A program made the position numbers and the translations under genes. A stretch of 54,614 bases of DNA from Candidatus Erginobacter occultus (lineage in GTDB: Bacteria; Auribacterota; Erginobacteria; Erginobacterales; Erginobacteraceae). The stretch spans positions 1 through 54,614 of the forward strand of contig JAVCCZ010000249.1 of NCBI GenBank assembly GCA_030765265.1, read 5' to 3'. Shown here one piece after another: positions 25,814 through 33,459 of the stretch (the first letter of the stretch is position 1; each line of letters begins with the position of its first letter). The notes below the pieces were generated by a model that made no database searches, was not told the origin of the DNA, and saw nothing but the letters and a program-made list of their open reading frames with translations.

Positions 25814-25895
25814 ATCGCTATCGGGATCGCTATCGAAACCCGGGCAGGCAACCCGCAAGACAAGGCTCGATCCCGATAGCGATCCCGATAGCGAT
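25814..25895. repeat. long inverted repeat built from GATAGC hexamers, between acsD and acsE
   Basis: Arms 25814-25835 and 25874-25895 are a perfect 22-base inverted repeat (ATCGCTATCGGGATCGCTATCG and its complement) around a 38-base loop. Each arm is built from CGCTAT/GATAGC hexamers, and the right arm has one extra hexamer after it. It fills most of the only sizeable gap in the operon and has no T-run. It may attenuate or stabilise the transcript, or be a mobile palindrome. Confidence 0.75.
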
Positions 25896-25920
25896 AGCGA
25901 TTCAGCATAAGGACAGCACA

Positions 25921-26715
25921 ATGTTTTTGATCAGCGAAAGAATCAACGGGATGTTCACCGCCGTGAAAAAGGCGATCGCGGCCCGGGATGCCGCCGCGAT
26001 CGGGGAGATCGCCCTCCGCCAGCTGGCCGCCGGGGCGGACGCCCTCGACCTCAACGTCGGCACCGCCGCCGCCGAACCGGCGGAGGCAATGGTCTGGCTG
26101 GTGGAGTCGGTCCGGGCGGTCAGCGCCGCCACCCTCTGCCTCGACCACCCCAATATCGAAGTGATCCGGGCCGGGGCCGAAGCCGCCGGGGATAATTTCA
26201 TCATCAACAGCACCACGGCCCGGGAGGAGGACCTGGCGAAATTCCTCCCCCTGGCGGCTCAGACCGGGGCCGGTCTGATCGCCCTCACCCTGGACGAGAA
26301 GGGGGTCCCCAACACGGTTGATGGCCGGGTGGAGATCGCCGCCCGGATCCTGATCGCGGCCGAGGGCGCCGGGCTCCCCCCCGACCGGCTCTTCATCGAC
26401 CCGGTCACCCTCCCGATCAATGTCGCCCAGGATCAGCCGAAAAAGCTGCTCGAGGCCGTCTCCCAGTTCAAGCTCCTCTCCGACCCCCCGCCCCGGGCGG
26501 TGATCGGTCTGAGCAACCTCGCCTCGGGCTCGTCGGAGAAATCCCTTTTGACCGGGGCCTTCCTGGCAATGGCGATGGGGGCCGGTCTCGACGCGGTTAT
26601 CCTCGACCCGGAAGACCGGCTGCTGATCGACCTTCTGATCACCGGCGAGGTCCTGCTCAACCGGACCATCTACAACCGCGACTATCTAAAAGCCTGGCGG
26701 GCGGGGAAAACCTGA
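25921..26715 (+). CDS. acsE: methyltetrahydrofolate:corrinoid protein methyltransferase (AcsE)
   Basis: 264 residues, a pterin-binding TIM barrel of the dihydropteroate synthase superfamily: FLISERINGMF at the start, ADALDLNVGTAAAEP, LDHPNIEVIRAG, FIINSTTAREED, LFIDPVTLP and VIGLSNLASGSSEK. It moves the methyl group of methyl-tetrahydrofolate to the cobalt of AcsCD. The length matches the Moorella enzyme. It precedes folD by 17 bases. Confidence 0.94.
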   Translation: MFLISERINGMFTAVKKAIAARDAAAIGEIALRQLAAGADALDLNVGTAAAEPAEAMVWLVESVRAVSAATLCLDHPNIEVIRAGAEAAGDNFIINSTTAREEDLAKFLPLAAQTGAGLIALTLDEKGVPNTVDGRVEIAARILIAAEGAGLPPDRLFIDPVTLPINVAQDQPKKLLEAVSQFKLLSDPPPRAVIGLSNLASGSSEKSLLTGAFLAMAMGAGLDAVILDPEDRLLIDLLITGEVLLNRTIYNRDYLKAWRAGKT

Positions 26716-26732
26716 TCACCGGGGAGAAGCCG

Positions 26733-27620
26733 ATGGCGGAGATCATCGACGGGAAAAAAATCGCGCGCGAGATCCGCGGGGAGATCCGGGCAGAAACAGC
26801 CCGGCTCCGGGACCAGACCGGGGCGGTCCCCGGGCTGGCGGTGATTTTAGCCGGCGACGACCCGGCCTCCGGGGTCTACGTCCGGATGAAGGAGAAGGCC
26901 TGCCGGGAGGCGGGGTTTGCCTCCTTCACCCACCGCCTGGAGGACGAGACGGACGAGGCGGAACTGCTCTCCCTGATCGACCGCCTCAACGGCGATCCGG
27001 AGGTGGACGGAATTCTGGTTCAGCTCCCGCTCCCCGCCCGCTTCAACGAGCGGAAGGTAATCGAGGCGGTCTCCCCGCTCAAGGACGTCGACGGTTTCCA
27101 TCCGCTCAACCTGGGCCGGCTGCTCCGCGGCGAGGAGGGATTTCTCCCCTGCACCCCGCTGGGGATCGTCGAACTGCTCCGGCGGTCGGGCTACCCGCCC
27201 GACGGGAAACACGTGGTGGTGGTCGGCCGTTCCACCATCGTCGGCAAGCCCCTGGCCCTGATGCTGGCCCGGAAGGCCGAAGGGGCCAACGCCACCGTCA
27301 CCCTCTGCCATACCGGGACCGCCGACCTGGGCGCTGTCACCCGCCGGGCCGAGATCCTGATCGTCGCCGCCGGGAGACCAAACACCATTACCGCTCCGAT
27401 GGTCGGGGAGGGAACGGTGGTGATCGACGTCGGGGTGAACGTGGTCGGGCAAACCGCGGAGGGGAAGAGAATCCTGGCCGGGGACGTCGATTTCCCCGCC
27501 GTCGCTGAGAAGGCGGCGGCGATCACCCCGGTCCCCGGGGGGGTGGGGCCGATGACGATCGCGATGCTCCTGAGAAATACCCTCTCCGCCTTCCGCCGCC
27601 GGGTCAACTTTCCCGCGTAA
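26733..27620 (+). CDS. folD: methylene-tetrahydrofolate dehydrogenase/cyclohydrolase FolD
   Basis: 295 residues, bifunctional FolD. The catalytic YxxxK is in VYVRMKEKACREAGF; VDGILVQLPLP, PLKDVDGFHPLNLGRL, GRSTIVGKPLALML and TPVPGGVGPMTIAMLL are the family signatures. It interconverts methylene-, methenyl- and formyl-tetrahydrofolate, a methyl-branch step of the Wood-Ljungdahl pathway. GGGGAG precedes the ATG. Its last 17 bases overlap the 3' end of the convergent histidine kinase gene. Confidence 0.96.
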   Translation: MAEIIDGKKIAREIRGEIRAETARLRDQTGAVPGLAVILAGDDPASGVYVRMKEKACREAGFASFTHRLEDETDEAELLSLIDRLNGDPEVDGILVQLPLPARFNERKVIEAVSPLKDVDGFHPLNLGRLLRGEEGFLPCTPLGIVELLRRSGYPPDGKHVVVVGRSTIVGKPLALMLARKAEGANATVTLCHTGTADLGAVTRRAEILIVAAGRPNTITAPMVGEGTVVIDVGVNVVGQTAEGKRILAGDVDFPAVAEKAAAITPVPGGVGPMTIAMLLRNTLSAFRRRVNFPA

Positions 27621-29514
27621 GCCGGCTCAACCGCTCTCCCAGCTGGAGCAGTTCGAGCGGCTTGCGGAGAAAATCGTCAACCACCCCCCCCAGTTCCGCG
27701 GCGAGATCTTCCGGGAGCCGCTTCCCGGAGATGACCACGATCCGGGCCCGGGGAGCGACCGAACGGAGTTTCCGGATCAGGGCGGTCCCCGATAACCCCG
27801 GCATAACGTAATCGACCAGGAAGATATCGAACTCTCCCCGCCGGGCGTGACGGAGCCCTTCTTCACCGTTATCCGCCGTGGTCACCTCCAGCCCGTGACC
27901 CGCCAGGTACTTGCTGAAGATAACCAGGAGATCCTCCTCGTCGTCGATCACCAGGATCTTCTTCCCCTTCAGGACCCGGAACCGGGTATCCGCGGCCGGC
28001 CCGGCTTCCGCCTCCGATTGCGGCGTCCGGGAAATCCGGGGGAGGGTCAGGGTGAAGGCGGTTCCCCCTTCCGGCCGCCGCGCGGCCTCGATCCGGCCGC
28101 CGTGATCCTCGACGATCTGGCGGGAAACCCAGAGGCCGAGGCCGAGGCCGGGGAGCCCCTCCTCTCTTTCCTCCGTCTTGGTGGTAAAGAAGGGCTCGAA
28201 GATCCGCGGCAGCTGCTCCTTGGGGATCCCGATCCCGTCATCGGAAATCCTGATCTCCACTTCACGATTCTTTTCCCCCACCTCGACCGAGATTGATCCT
28301 TTCCCCGCCGGGAGGAGGGCGTGGTAAGCGTTCAGGATCAAATTGACGAAGACCTGCTCGAGCTGGGAAGCGTCGGCCGCCACCCGGACCGATCGCGGAT
28401 ATGACTTTTCCACCGTGATGTTGGCCAGCTTCAGATCCCGCTCGTGGAGGGCGAGGGCCTCGTCGATGACCGCGGTCACCTCGGTCGGCCGCGGGTTGAT
28501 CTTCTCCCGGCGGCCGAAAGTGCCCAGCCGCTGGATCATAGTTCCCGCCCTCCGGGTCAGCCGGAGGATGGTGGAGAGGGCTTTTTTCACCAGCGGGCTG
28601 TCGCCGGGCTCGCCGGCGGCCAGTTCGGCGTTCCCGCTGATTCCCATCAGGATATTGTTGAACTCGTGGGCGATCGAAAGGGAGAGGGTCCCCACCGTCT
28701 CCAGCTTGGCGGCCTGGCGGAGAAGGCTCTCCGAGTTCTTGCTCTTGGTGATGTCCCGCCCCAGAACCACCAGGGCCTTCCGGGAGCCGTCCGGGAAGAA
28801 AAGCGGGACCTTGATCACGTCCAGCACCACCGGCGGACCGTCCGGCCGGGGCACCGTCTCCTCCTCCCGGAAGAGCGAACCCTTCTCCCAGGCTTTCCGG
28901 TCGGACTCGAGGCAGGTCAGGAAGACCTCCCGGTAAAATCCGCTGGCCTCGGCCAGTTCACGGTCGGTCTGGCCCCGGTAATCGTCTCCGTCCAGTTCGA
29001 AGAGAGCGAGCGCCGCCCGGTTGGCGACCAGCCATCTCCCTCCGGCATCCTTGAAGAAGATACAGTCCGGGGTGGCGTCGATCAGGGTCCGCAGCCGCTC
29101 CTCGCTCTCCTGGAGGGCGGCATAGGCCAGCTTGCTCTCGGTGACTTCGATGAAATTTCCGAAGAGGGCGGGCGAACCTTCATAGGTGATCAGGGCCGAG
29201 TTGCCTTCCAGCCAGCCGACCGAACCGTCCTTCCGGATCCCCCGGCACGACCAATTCCGGGGCGCCGGCAGCCCGGCCGCCTTCCGGGAGGACTGCTCGA
29301 TTATCCTTTCCCGGTCATCGGGGTGGACCAACTGGAAGATATTCCGGCCCTCCAGCTCGGTCGGAGAGTAGCCGGAGATTTCGGCCAACCGCCGGTTGGC
29401 GTAAAGGATCTCCCCCGCTGGATTGACAACATAAATTCCGGCCAGCGAGTGCTCGGTCAGGAGCCGAAACTTCTCCTCCAGGTCGGCCAGATATTTTCCG
29501 GCGGAATTGCTCAT
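27604..29514 (-). CDS. hybrid sensor histidine kinase (PAS-PAS-HisKA-HATPase-REC)
   Basis: 636 residues, no membrane segment, so probably cytosolic. PAS 1 at about 12-125, PAS 2 at about 137-255, HisKA with phospho-accepting His283 (SIAHEFNNILMG), HATPase with an N box near Asn395 (NLILNAYHAL), DDGIGI and GLGLGLW, then a receiver domain (about 518-630) with DDEED, Asp568 (FLVDYVMPG) and RKP. The HEFNN form is typical of hybrid kinases that phosphorylate their own receiver. It starts 10 bases after the solute-binding protein gene. The stop overlaps folD tail to tail. Confidence 0.92.
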   Translation of the reverse strand: MSNSAGKYLADLEEKFRLLTEHSLAGIYVVNPAGEILYANRRLAEISGYSPTELEGRNIFQLVHPDDRERIIEQSSRKAAGLPAPRNWSCRGIRKDGSVGWLEGNSALITYEGSPALFGNFIEVTESKLAYAALQESEERLRTLIDATPDCIFFKDAGGRWLVANRAALALFELDGDDYRGQTDRELAEASGFYREVFLTCLESDRKAWEKGSLFREEETVPRPDGPPVVLDVIKVPLFFPDGSRKALVVLGRDITKSKNSESLLRQAAKLETVGTLSLSIAHEFNNILMGISGNAELAAGEPGDSPLVKKALSTILRLTRRAGTMIQRLGTFGRREKINPRPTEVTAVIDEALALHERDLKLANITVEKSYPRSVRVAADASQLEQVFVNLILNAYHALLPAGKGSISVEVGEKNREVEIRISDDGIGIPKEQLPRIFEPFFTTKTEEREEGLPGLGLGLWVSRQIVEDHGGRIEAARRPEGGTAFTLTLPRISRTPQSEAEAGPAADTRFRVLKGKKILVIDDEEDLLVIFSKYLAGHGLEVTTADNGEEGLRHARRGEFDIFLVDYVMPGLSGTALIRKLRSVAPRARIVVISGKRLPEDLAAELGGVVDDFLRKPLELLQLGERLSRLTRES

Positions 29515-29524
29515 CTCTCCCGGC

Positions 29525-30340
29525 CTATTTCCCGATCTCCGGCAGGCGCCCGGTGGCGTCGTACCATTTCCGGTAGATCTCCTGGTAAACCCCGTCCTTT
29601 TCCAGTTTTCTCAAGGCCCGGTTCAGTTCTTCAACCAACTCCGGGTGGGAAAGACTGACCGCGATCGCGTAAACCTGAGAGTCGATCCCCTCCTCCACCA
29701 CCTTGAACTTGTAATGGCGCTTGGCCAGTTCCCAGCGGAGGATCGGCTCGTCGACCAGGATCAGCCCCACCTCGCGGTTGTCGAGCGCCCGGGCCAGGCG
29801 GGCGGGGGAATCGAAGGTCACCCGGGTCGCCTGCAGGTGCCGCTGGGCCCACTCTTCGGCGGTGGTCCGGCGCAGGACCCCGACCCGGACCGCCCGGCTG
29901 AGTCCGTTGCGGAAGGCGGTCGGTTCCCAGTCCACGTCCCGGTGGGTGGCAACCGCCAGGCTGGTCAGGTAATAGGGGATGGTAAAGAGAAAATACTGCT
30001 CCCGGCCTTCGGTGGCGGTCAGGGCGGCGAGGACGGCGTCGGCCCGGCCGGCCCTCAGTTCCGAGGCCAGGGAGGGGATGTTGAAGGGCCGCTGGATCCA
30101 TTCCACCGGCCGGCCCAGCGCCGCCCCGATCGCCTCCCCGAGGTCGACCTCGAACCCGACTTTTCTCCCCGCCTCGGTATAGACAAACGGGGGGGCGTCG
30201 AAACTGCTGATAAACCGCAGCAGCTTCGCCGCCGCCGGCTCCGCCGGAGTTCCGGTCACCGTCTCTTCCGCTATCCCCGCCGAAACGGAGAAGACCAGCA
30301 TCAGCAAACTCAAGATTATCATCCAACCCCGATTATTCAT
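29525..30340 (-). CDS. periplasmic solute-binding protein, family 3
   Basis: 271 residues from the ATG at 30340, chosen over the GTG one codon upstream because AAGGAG lies 6 bases before it. Signal peptide (1-24). The fold is the amino-acid-binding type: RFISSFDAPPFVYTEAG, VGFEVDLGEAIGAAL, RAGRADAVLAALTATEGREQ, VGVLRRTTAEEW and YQEIYRKWYD. No permease or ATPase is adjacent; the next gene is a hybrid kinase, so it could serve sensing rather than transport. Confidence 0.87.
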   Translation of the reverse strand: MNNRGWMIILSLLMLVFSVSAGIAEETVTGTPAEPAAAKLLRFISSFDAPPFVYTEAGRKVGFEVDLGEAIGAALGRPVEWIQRPFNIPSLASELRAGRADAVLAALTATEGREQYFLFTIPYYLTSLAVATHRDVDWEPTAFRNGLSRAVRVGVLRRTTAEEWAQRHLQATRVTFDSPARLARALDNREVGLILVDEPILRWELAKRHYKFKVVEEGIDSQVYAIAVSLSHPELVEELNRALRKLEKDGVYQEIYRKWYDATGRLPEIGK

Positions 30341-30380
30341 CACTATCTCCTTGTGCTGCTCACTGCTTACCGCTCACTGC

Positions 30381-31184
30381 TCACCGATCACCGATTACCG
30401 ATTCCCGATTACCACCCCCCATCCCCCAACATATCTCCTGGAACTCGCAGTATCGGCAGAAAGCCCGGTTCTCCCGGAGGGGGAAGTGCTCCTCGGCCCG
30501 GGGGACGTTATTCTCCTCGTCCTCAAGGCAGGCGGCCATCGCCGCCATCTCGCCCCGGATAACCGTCTCGACTTTTTCCCGTTCCGGCCGGCCGATCGGG
30601 AACCGGGTTTCCTGCCCGGTCTCGGAATAGAAGAGCAGTCCTTCGATCGCTTGATCCCCGGCCCCCAGCTTCTGAACCGCCCAGACGGCGGCCGCCTCCA
30701 TCTGCTTCCGGTCGGCCTCGTTCTCCTTTCCGGTCTTCCAGTCCACGATCACCACCCGCTCCCCCTCCCGGATCACCAGGTCGGGGGCGGAGATTGCCTG
30801 GTAGGGGGGGATATCGAAGATGATCTCTTGGGAAAAGCCCTCCCCGACCGGGTCGACCCAGGGCAGATCGGAGGGAGTCAGGGACCTGATCCGGGAATAG
30901 AGCAAAGAATTTTTCACCGTCGTCACCGCCCGGCGGGCCTTCTCGGCGTATCCCCGGAGGCGCTCGCCGTCGGGGATCCGGTCGTAATATATCTCGAATA
31001 GCGGGGGATACTTCTTCGGGTTCTCCCTCCAGAGTTCCTTTTTCGCGTTCATCCAGGCGGTCCGCATCAGGTCCACCGCCCGCTCCGGATCCGCCTCCCG
31101 GGCCGTCCCGAATTTCCGGGAGCGGAAGTCCCGGGCCAGGACCTCGTGGACAGCCGATCCGACCAGGAGCGCCATCGAGGTCAT
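30381..31184 (-). CDS. RecB-family PD-(D/E)XK nuclease, true start unclear
   Basis: From the first canonical ATG (31184) 267 residues are read. LLVGSAVHEVLARDF, APDLVIREGERVVIVDWKTG (Asp and DWK of the PD-(D/E)XK site) and a C-terminal Cys cluster (FCRYCEFQEICWG) match RecB/AddB-type single-strand nucleases with a 4Fe-4S clasp; its first Cys lies in the upstream extension (SDCRRKYYLRYY). Homologous sequence continues in frame for at least 65 codons before this ATG, with no ATG, GTG or TTG. The last codons come from an intergenic micro-repeat. Confidence 0.78.
   Translation of the reverse strand: MTSMALLVGSAVHEVLARDFRSRKFGTAREADPERAVDLMRTAWMNAKKELWRENPKKYPPLFEIYYDRIPDGERLRGYAEKARRAVTTVKNSLLYSRIRSLTPSDLPWVDPVGEGFSQEIIFDIPPYQAISAPDLVIREGERVVIVDWKTGKENEADRKQMEAAAVWAVQKLGAGDQAIEGLLFYSETGQETRFPIGRPEREKVETVIRGEMAAMAACLEDEENNVPRAEEHFPLRENRAFCRYCEFQEICWGMGGGNRESVIGDR
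30386..30411. repeat. intergenic micro-repeat GATTACCGATT family, copy 1
   Basis: A 26-base element made of CCGATTA units, matching the complement of 33434-33459 at 24 of 26 positions. It overlaps the 3' end of the nuclease gene and supplies its final residues (NRESVIGDR). Confidence 0.7.
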
Positions 31185-31406
31185 CTTGCCCAGCCGATAG
31201 GCCAGCCGGGAGAGATCGTCCGCCTCCGGTTCCCAACCGCCCCAGTGCCGGTAATATCTCAGGTAATACTTGCGCCGGCAGTCGCTGAAGACCGCGGCCC
31301 GGCTCTTCGACCAGCGAAATTGGTTGCTGATTTTTGTGATTTGCTCTACCGGTTTGCCGGCCGTCAGAACGGCTGACTTTTTCTTGACAGTTAAAACCCG
31401 CCTGTA
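31185..31406 (-). other. in-frame N-terminal extension of the RecB-type nuclease without a usual start codon
   Basis: The frame is open back to a TAG at 31409-31407. It encodes NQFRWSKSRAAVFSDCRRKY and then YLRYYRHWGGWEPEADDLS, the standard N-terminal part of RecB-like nucleases. Every codon from the TAG to the ATG at 31184 is something other than ATG, GTG or TTG. Either translation starts at a rare codon such as CTG or ATC, or a frameshift separates it from a start upstream; a TTG at 31431 in another frame has GGGAGG beside it. Confidence 0.6.
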
Positions 31407-31468
31407 CTAATCTGTTTGCCCTCCCGGCCAAAGGGGCCGGAGAGCGGGGAACGGGGAATACCGCCTCT

Positions 31469-31497
31469 TTCCAAGCTTAGCATATACACGGTATAAC
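31469..31497 (+). promoter_or_regulatory. weak candidate promoter of the FadL-type gene
   Basis: TATAAC (31492-31497) lies 24 bases before the ATG with a poor -35 (TTCCAA, 31469-31474) 17 bases further up. AAGGAG (31507-31512) is the ribosome site. Confidence 0.33.
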
Positions 31498-31520
31498 CGT
31501 AGAGTCAAGGAGAAATCTTG

Positions 31521-32852
31521 ATGACGGCAAAATGCGTTCGTTGTTGTGGCATCTTTTTCCTGGCGGTCCTGATCACCCTCGGCGGGAGCCGGGCGGGGGC
31601 GTCCGGCTTCGCCCTGGTCGAACAGAGCGGGAAGGGACTGGGCGAGTCCTTCGCCGGCGGTCCCACCGATACCGAGGACCCCTCCAGCCTCTTCTATAAC
31701 CCGGCGGCGAGCGCTTTTTCCGCCCAAAACGCGCTCGGGCTCTCCTTCTCGGCGATCGATATCTCGGTCAAGTACAAGGACAGCGGCTCGACCGACGTGA
31801 TCGGCCAACCCCTGACCGGGGGAGACGGCGGCGACGGGGGCACGGTCGGATTGGTCCCCAACCTTTACTACGTCCAGCAGGTCGCCGACGGGGTGGTTTT
31901 CGGCTTTACCGTCAACGCCCCCTTCGGCCTGGCCACCAAGTATCCCAAAGACTGGAAAGGCCGCTACCACGGGGTGGAGTCCGACCTGGCGGTGATCGGG
32001 ATCAGCCCCTCGGCCGCCCTCCAGATCATCCCCGATGTCCTCTCGCTCGGCGCCGCCCTCAACGTCCAGTACGCCGACGCCAAGCTGACCAACGCGATCG
32101 ACTTCGGCACCATCCTGATGGCGGGCGCGGGGACCACGCCCCAGACCCTCGACGGTTTCGCCGATCTCACCGGCGACGACTGGGCTCTCGGCTACTCCCT
32201 GGGTCTGCTTTACAATCCGACGCCGACCACCCGACTCGGGCTCAGCTACCGCTCCAAGGTCGACCATAAGCTCTCCGGGAACGTTAAGTTTGACGTTCCC
32301 CTGATGGCCCGGGGAATTCTCAACGCCGCCGGAATGTCCGATTTCTTCGTCAATACCGGCGGACGGGCCCGGGTCACCCTCCCCGAAATCATCACCGCCG
32401 GGGTTTACCAGGAACTGGGCGATGACTTCGCGGTAATGGCTTCCGTCGCCTGGACGAAATGGAGCCGGTTCAAGGAACTGGTGGTCAAGTTCGACTCCGC
32501 CCAGCCCGACTCCCCCACCGAGGAGAACTGGGAGGACACCCTTGCTTACCGCCTCGGGGTCAATTACTTTATCGACGAGCGCTGGACGCTGCGGGCCGGG
32601 ACCGCTTACGACGAGGGGGCGGTCAAATCCGCCTACCGGACCCCGCGGATCCCGGATAACGACCGGGTCTGGGTCTCCCTGGGGGCGGGATATCAGGTCA
32701 ACGACGACCTCCGGGTGGACTTGAGTTACGCCCACCTCTTTATCCGGGACGGGAAGAGCGAGCTGACCAACAAGCCGGAAGCCGGTTTCCTGGTCGGGGA
32801 ATACGAGTCCTCGATCAATATCTTCGCCCTCGAAGGTGTCTTCACCTTCTGA
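31521..32852 (+). CDS. outer-membrane transporter, OmpP1/FadL family
   Basis: 443 residues from the ATG at 31521, 8 bases after AAGGAG; a TTG one codon earlier is less well spaced. Signal peptide (about 1-27, cut near AGA-SGF), then the FadL N-terminal hatch SGFALVEQSGKGLGESFAGG and SSLFYNPAASAF, followed by alternating amphipathic strands and a terminal Phe (GVFTF) as in barrel proteins inserted by BamA. FadL proteins let long-chain fatty acids or other hydrophobic compounds cross the outer membrane. Its presence shows the cell is diderm. Confidence 0.93.
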   Translation: MTAKCVRCCGIFFLAVLITLGGSRAGASGFALVEQSGKGLGESFAGGPTDTEDPSSLFYNPAASAFSAQNALGLSFSAIDISVKYKDSGSTDVIGQPLTGGDGGDGGTVGLVPNLYYVQQVADGVVFGFTVNAPFGLATKYPKDWKGRYHGVESDLAVIGISPSAALQIIPDVLSLGAALNVQYADAKLTNAIDFGTILMAGAGTTPQTLDGFADLTGDDWALGYSLGLLYNPTPTTRLGLSYRSKVDHKLSGNVKFDVPLMARGILNAAGMSDFFVNTGGRARVTLPEIITAGVYQELGDDFAVMASVAWTKWSRFKELVVKFDSAQPDSPTEENWEDTLAYRLGVNYFIDERWTLRAGTAYDEGAVKSAYRTPRIPDNDRVWVSLGAGYQVNDDLRVDLSYAHLFIRDGKSELTNKPEAGFLVGEYESSINIFALEGVFTF

Positions 32853-32863
32853 ACCGGAGACAA

Positions 32864-32939
32864 TTAACCGCGGATTAAGCGGATTTGGCGGATTGTTTTT
32901 TTGAGATTAATCCGCTTCATCCGCTTAATCCGCGGTTAA
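32864..32939. repeat. long palindromic element downstream of the FadL-type gene
   Basis: Perfect 21-base arms, TTAACCGCGGATTAAGCGGAT at 32864-32884 and its complement at 32919-32939, extend inwards with mismatches to a loop containing GTTTTTTTGAG. Each arm contains ATTAAGCGGAT/GGCGGAT sub-repeats. It lies between convergent genes and could act as a terminator, but its internal structure suits a dispersed palindrome. Confidence 0.75.
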
Positions 32940-32972
32940 ATTTTTCGGGAGAGGAATAAGGTCCCGGCGGGA

Positions 32973-33431
32973 TCAGGGGCGGTATTTCTTTTCCAGGCGG
33001 GTGATCTTTCCCACCCTCCGCCCGTGCCTTCCCCCGGCAAATTCGCTCTCCAGCCAGGCCTTGACAATCGGGGCGATCTTTTTCCGGGAAAAGGGCCGGC
33101 CGGGGAGGACCAGGATATTGGCGTTGTTGTGTTCGACCGCCAGCCGGGCGGTCCGGGGGTCCTGGACCAGGGCGGCCCGGACACCGGGGATCTTGTTGGC
33201 GGCGATTGAGATCCCGACCCCGGTCCCGCAGCTGAGAATCCCCTTCCGGTTCCGGGAGCCGGCCACCGCCCGGCCCACCTTCTCGGCGTAGTCGGGGTAA
33301 TCGACGCTGTCGCGGGAATCGGTCCCCAGGTCCTCGACCGGGTAATCCAACTCCTCCAGCAGTTCCCTGAGGTATTCCTTGAGGCCGAAGCCGGCGTGGT
33401 CGGAGCCGATGACGATGGTGGGCTTTTTCAT
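32973..33431 (-). CDS. rpiB: ribose-5-phosphate isomerase B
   Basis: 152 residues from the ATG at 33431 (MKKPTIVIGSDHAGFGLKEY); codons upstream come from a micro-repeat. SDHAGF, VEDLGTDS, YPDYA, GILSCGTGVGISIAANKI and AVEHNNANILVLPGR are RpiB signatures, with the catalytic Cys in SCGTG. It interconverts ribose-5-P and ribulose-5-P. It lies 26 bases after rpe on the same strand, so two neighbouring pentose-phosphate steps are linked. Confidence 0.95.
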   Translation of the reverse strand: MKKPTIVIGSDHAGFGLKEYLRELLEELDYPVEDLGTDSRDSVDYPDYAEKVGRAVAGSRNRKGILSCGTGVGISIAANKIPGVRAALVQDPRTARLAVEHNNANILVLPGRPFSRKKIAPIVKAWLESEFAGGRHGRRVGKITRLEKKYRP

Positions 33432-33433
33432 AG

Positions 33434-33459
33434 TAATCGGTATTCGGTAATCGGTGATC
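33434..33459. repeat. intergenic micro-repeat GATTACCGATT family, copy 2
   Basis: Inverse copy of the element at 30386-30411 (24 of 26 bases). It fills the rpe-rpiB gap, and the rpe stop codon lies at its edge. Confidence 0.7.

Noticed and set aside
25804-26148. Minus-strand open frame with Arg-Tyr-Arg-Asp repeats
   Set aside because: The repeats are the translated hexamers of the inverted repeat, and the rest is antisense to acsE.
30523-31431. 302-residue minus-strand frame starting at TTG 31431
   Set aside because: It covers the nuclease in the wrong frame; all conserved nuclease motifs lie in the other frame.
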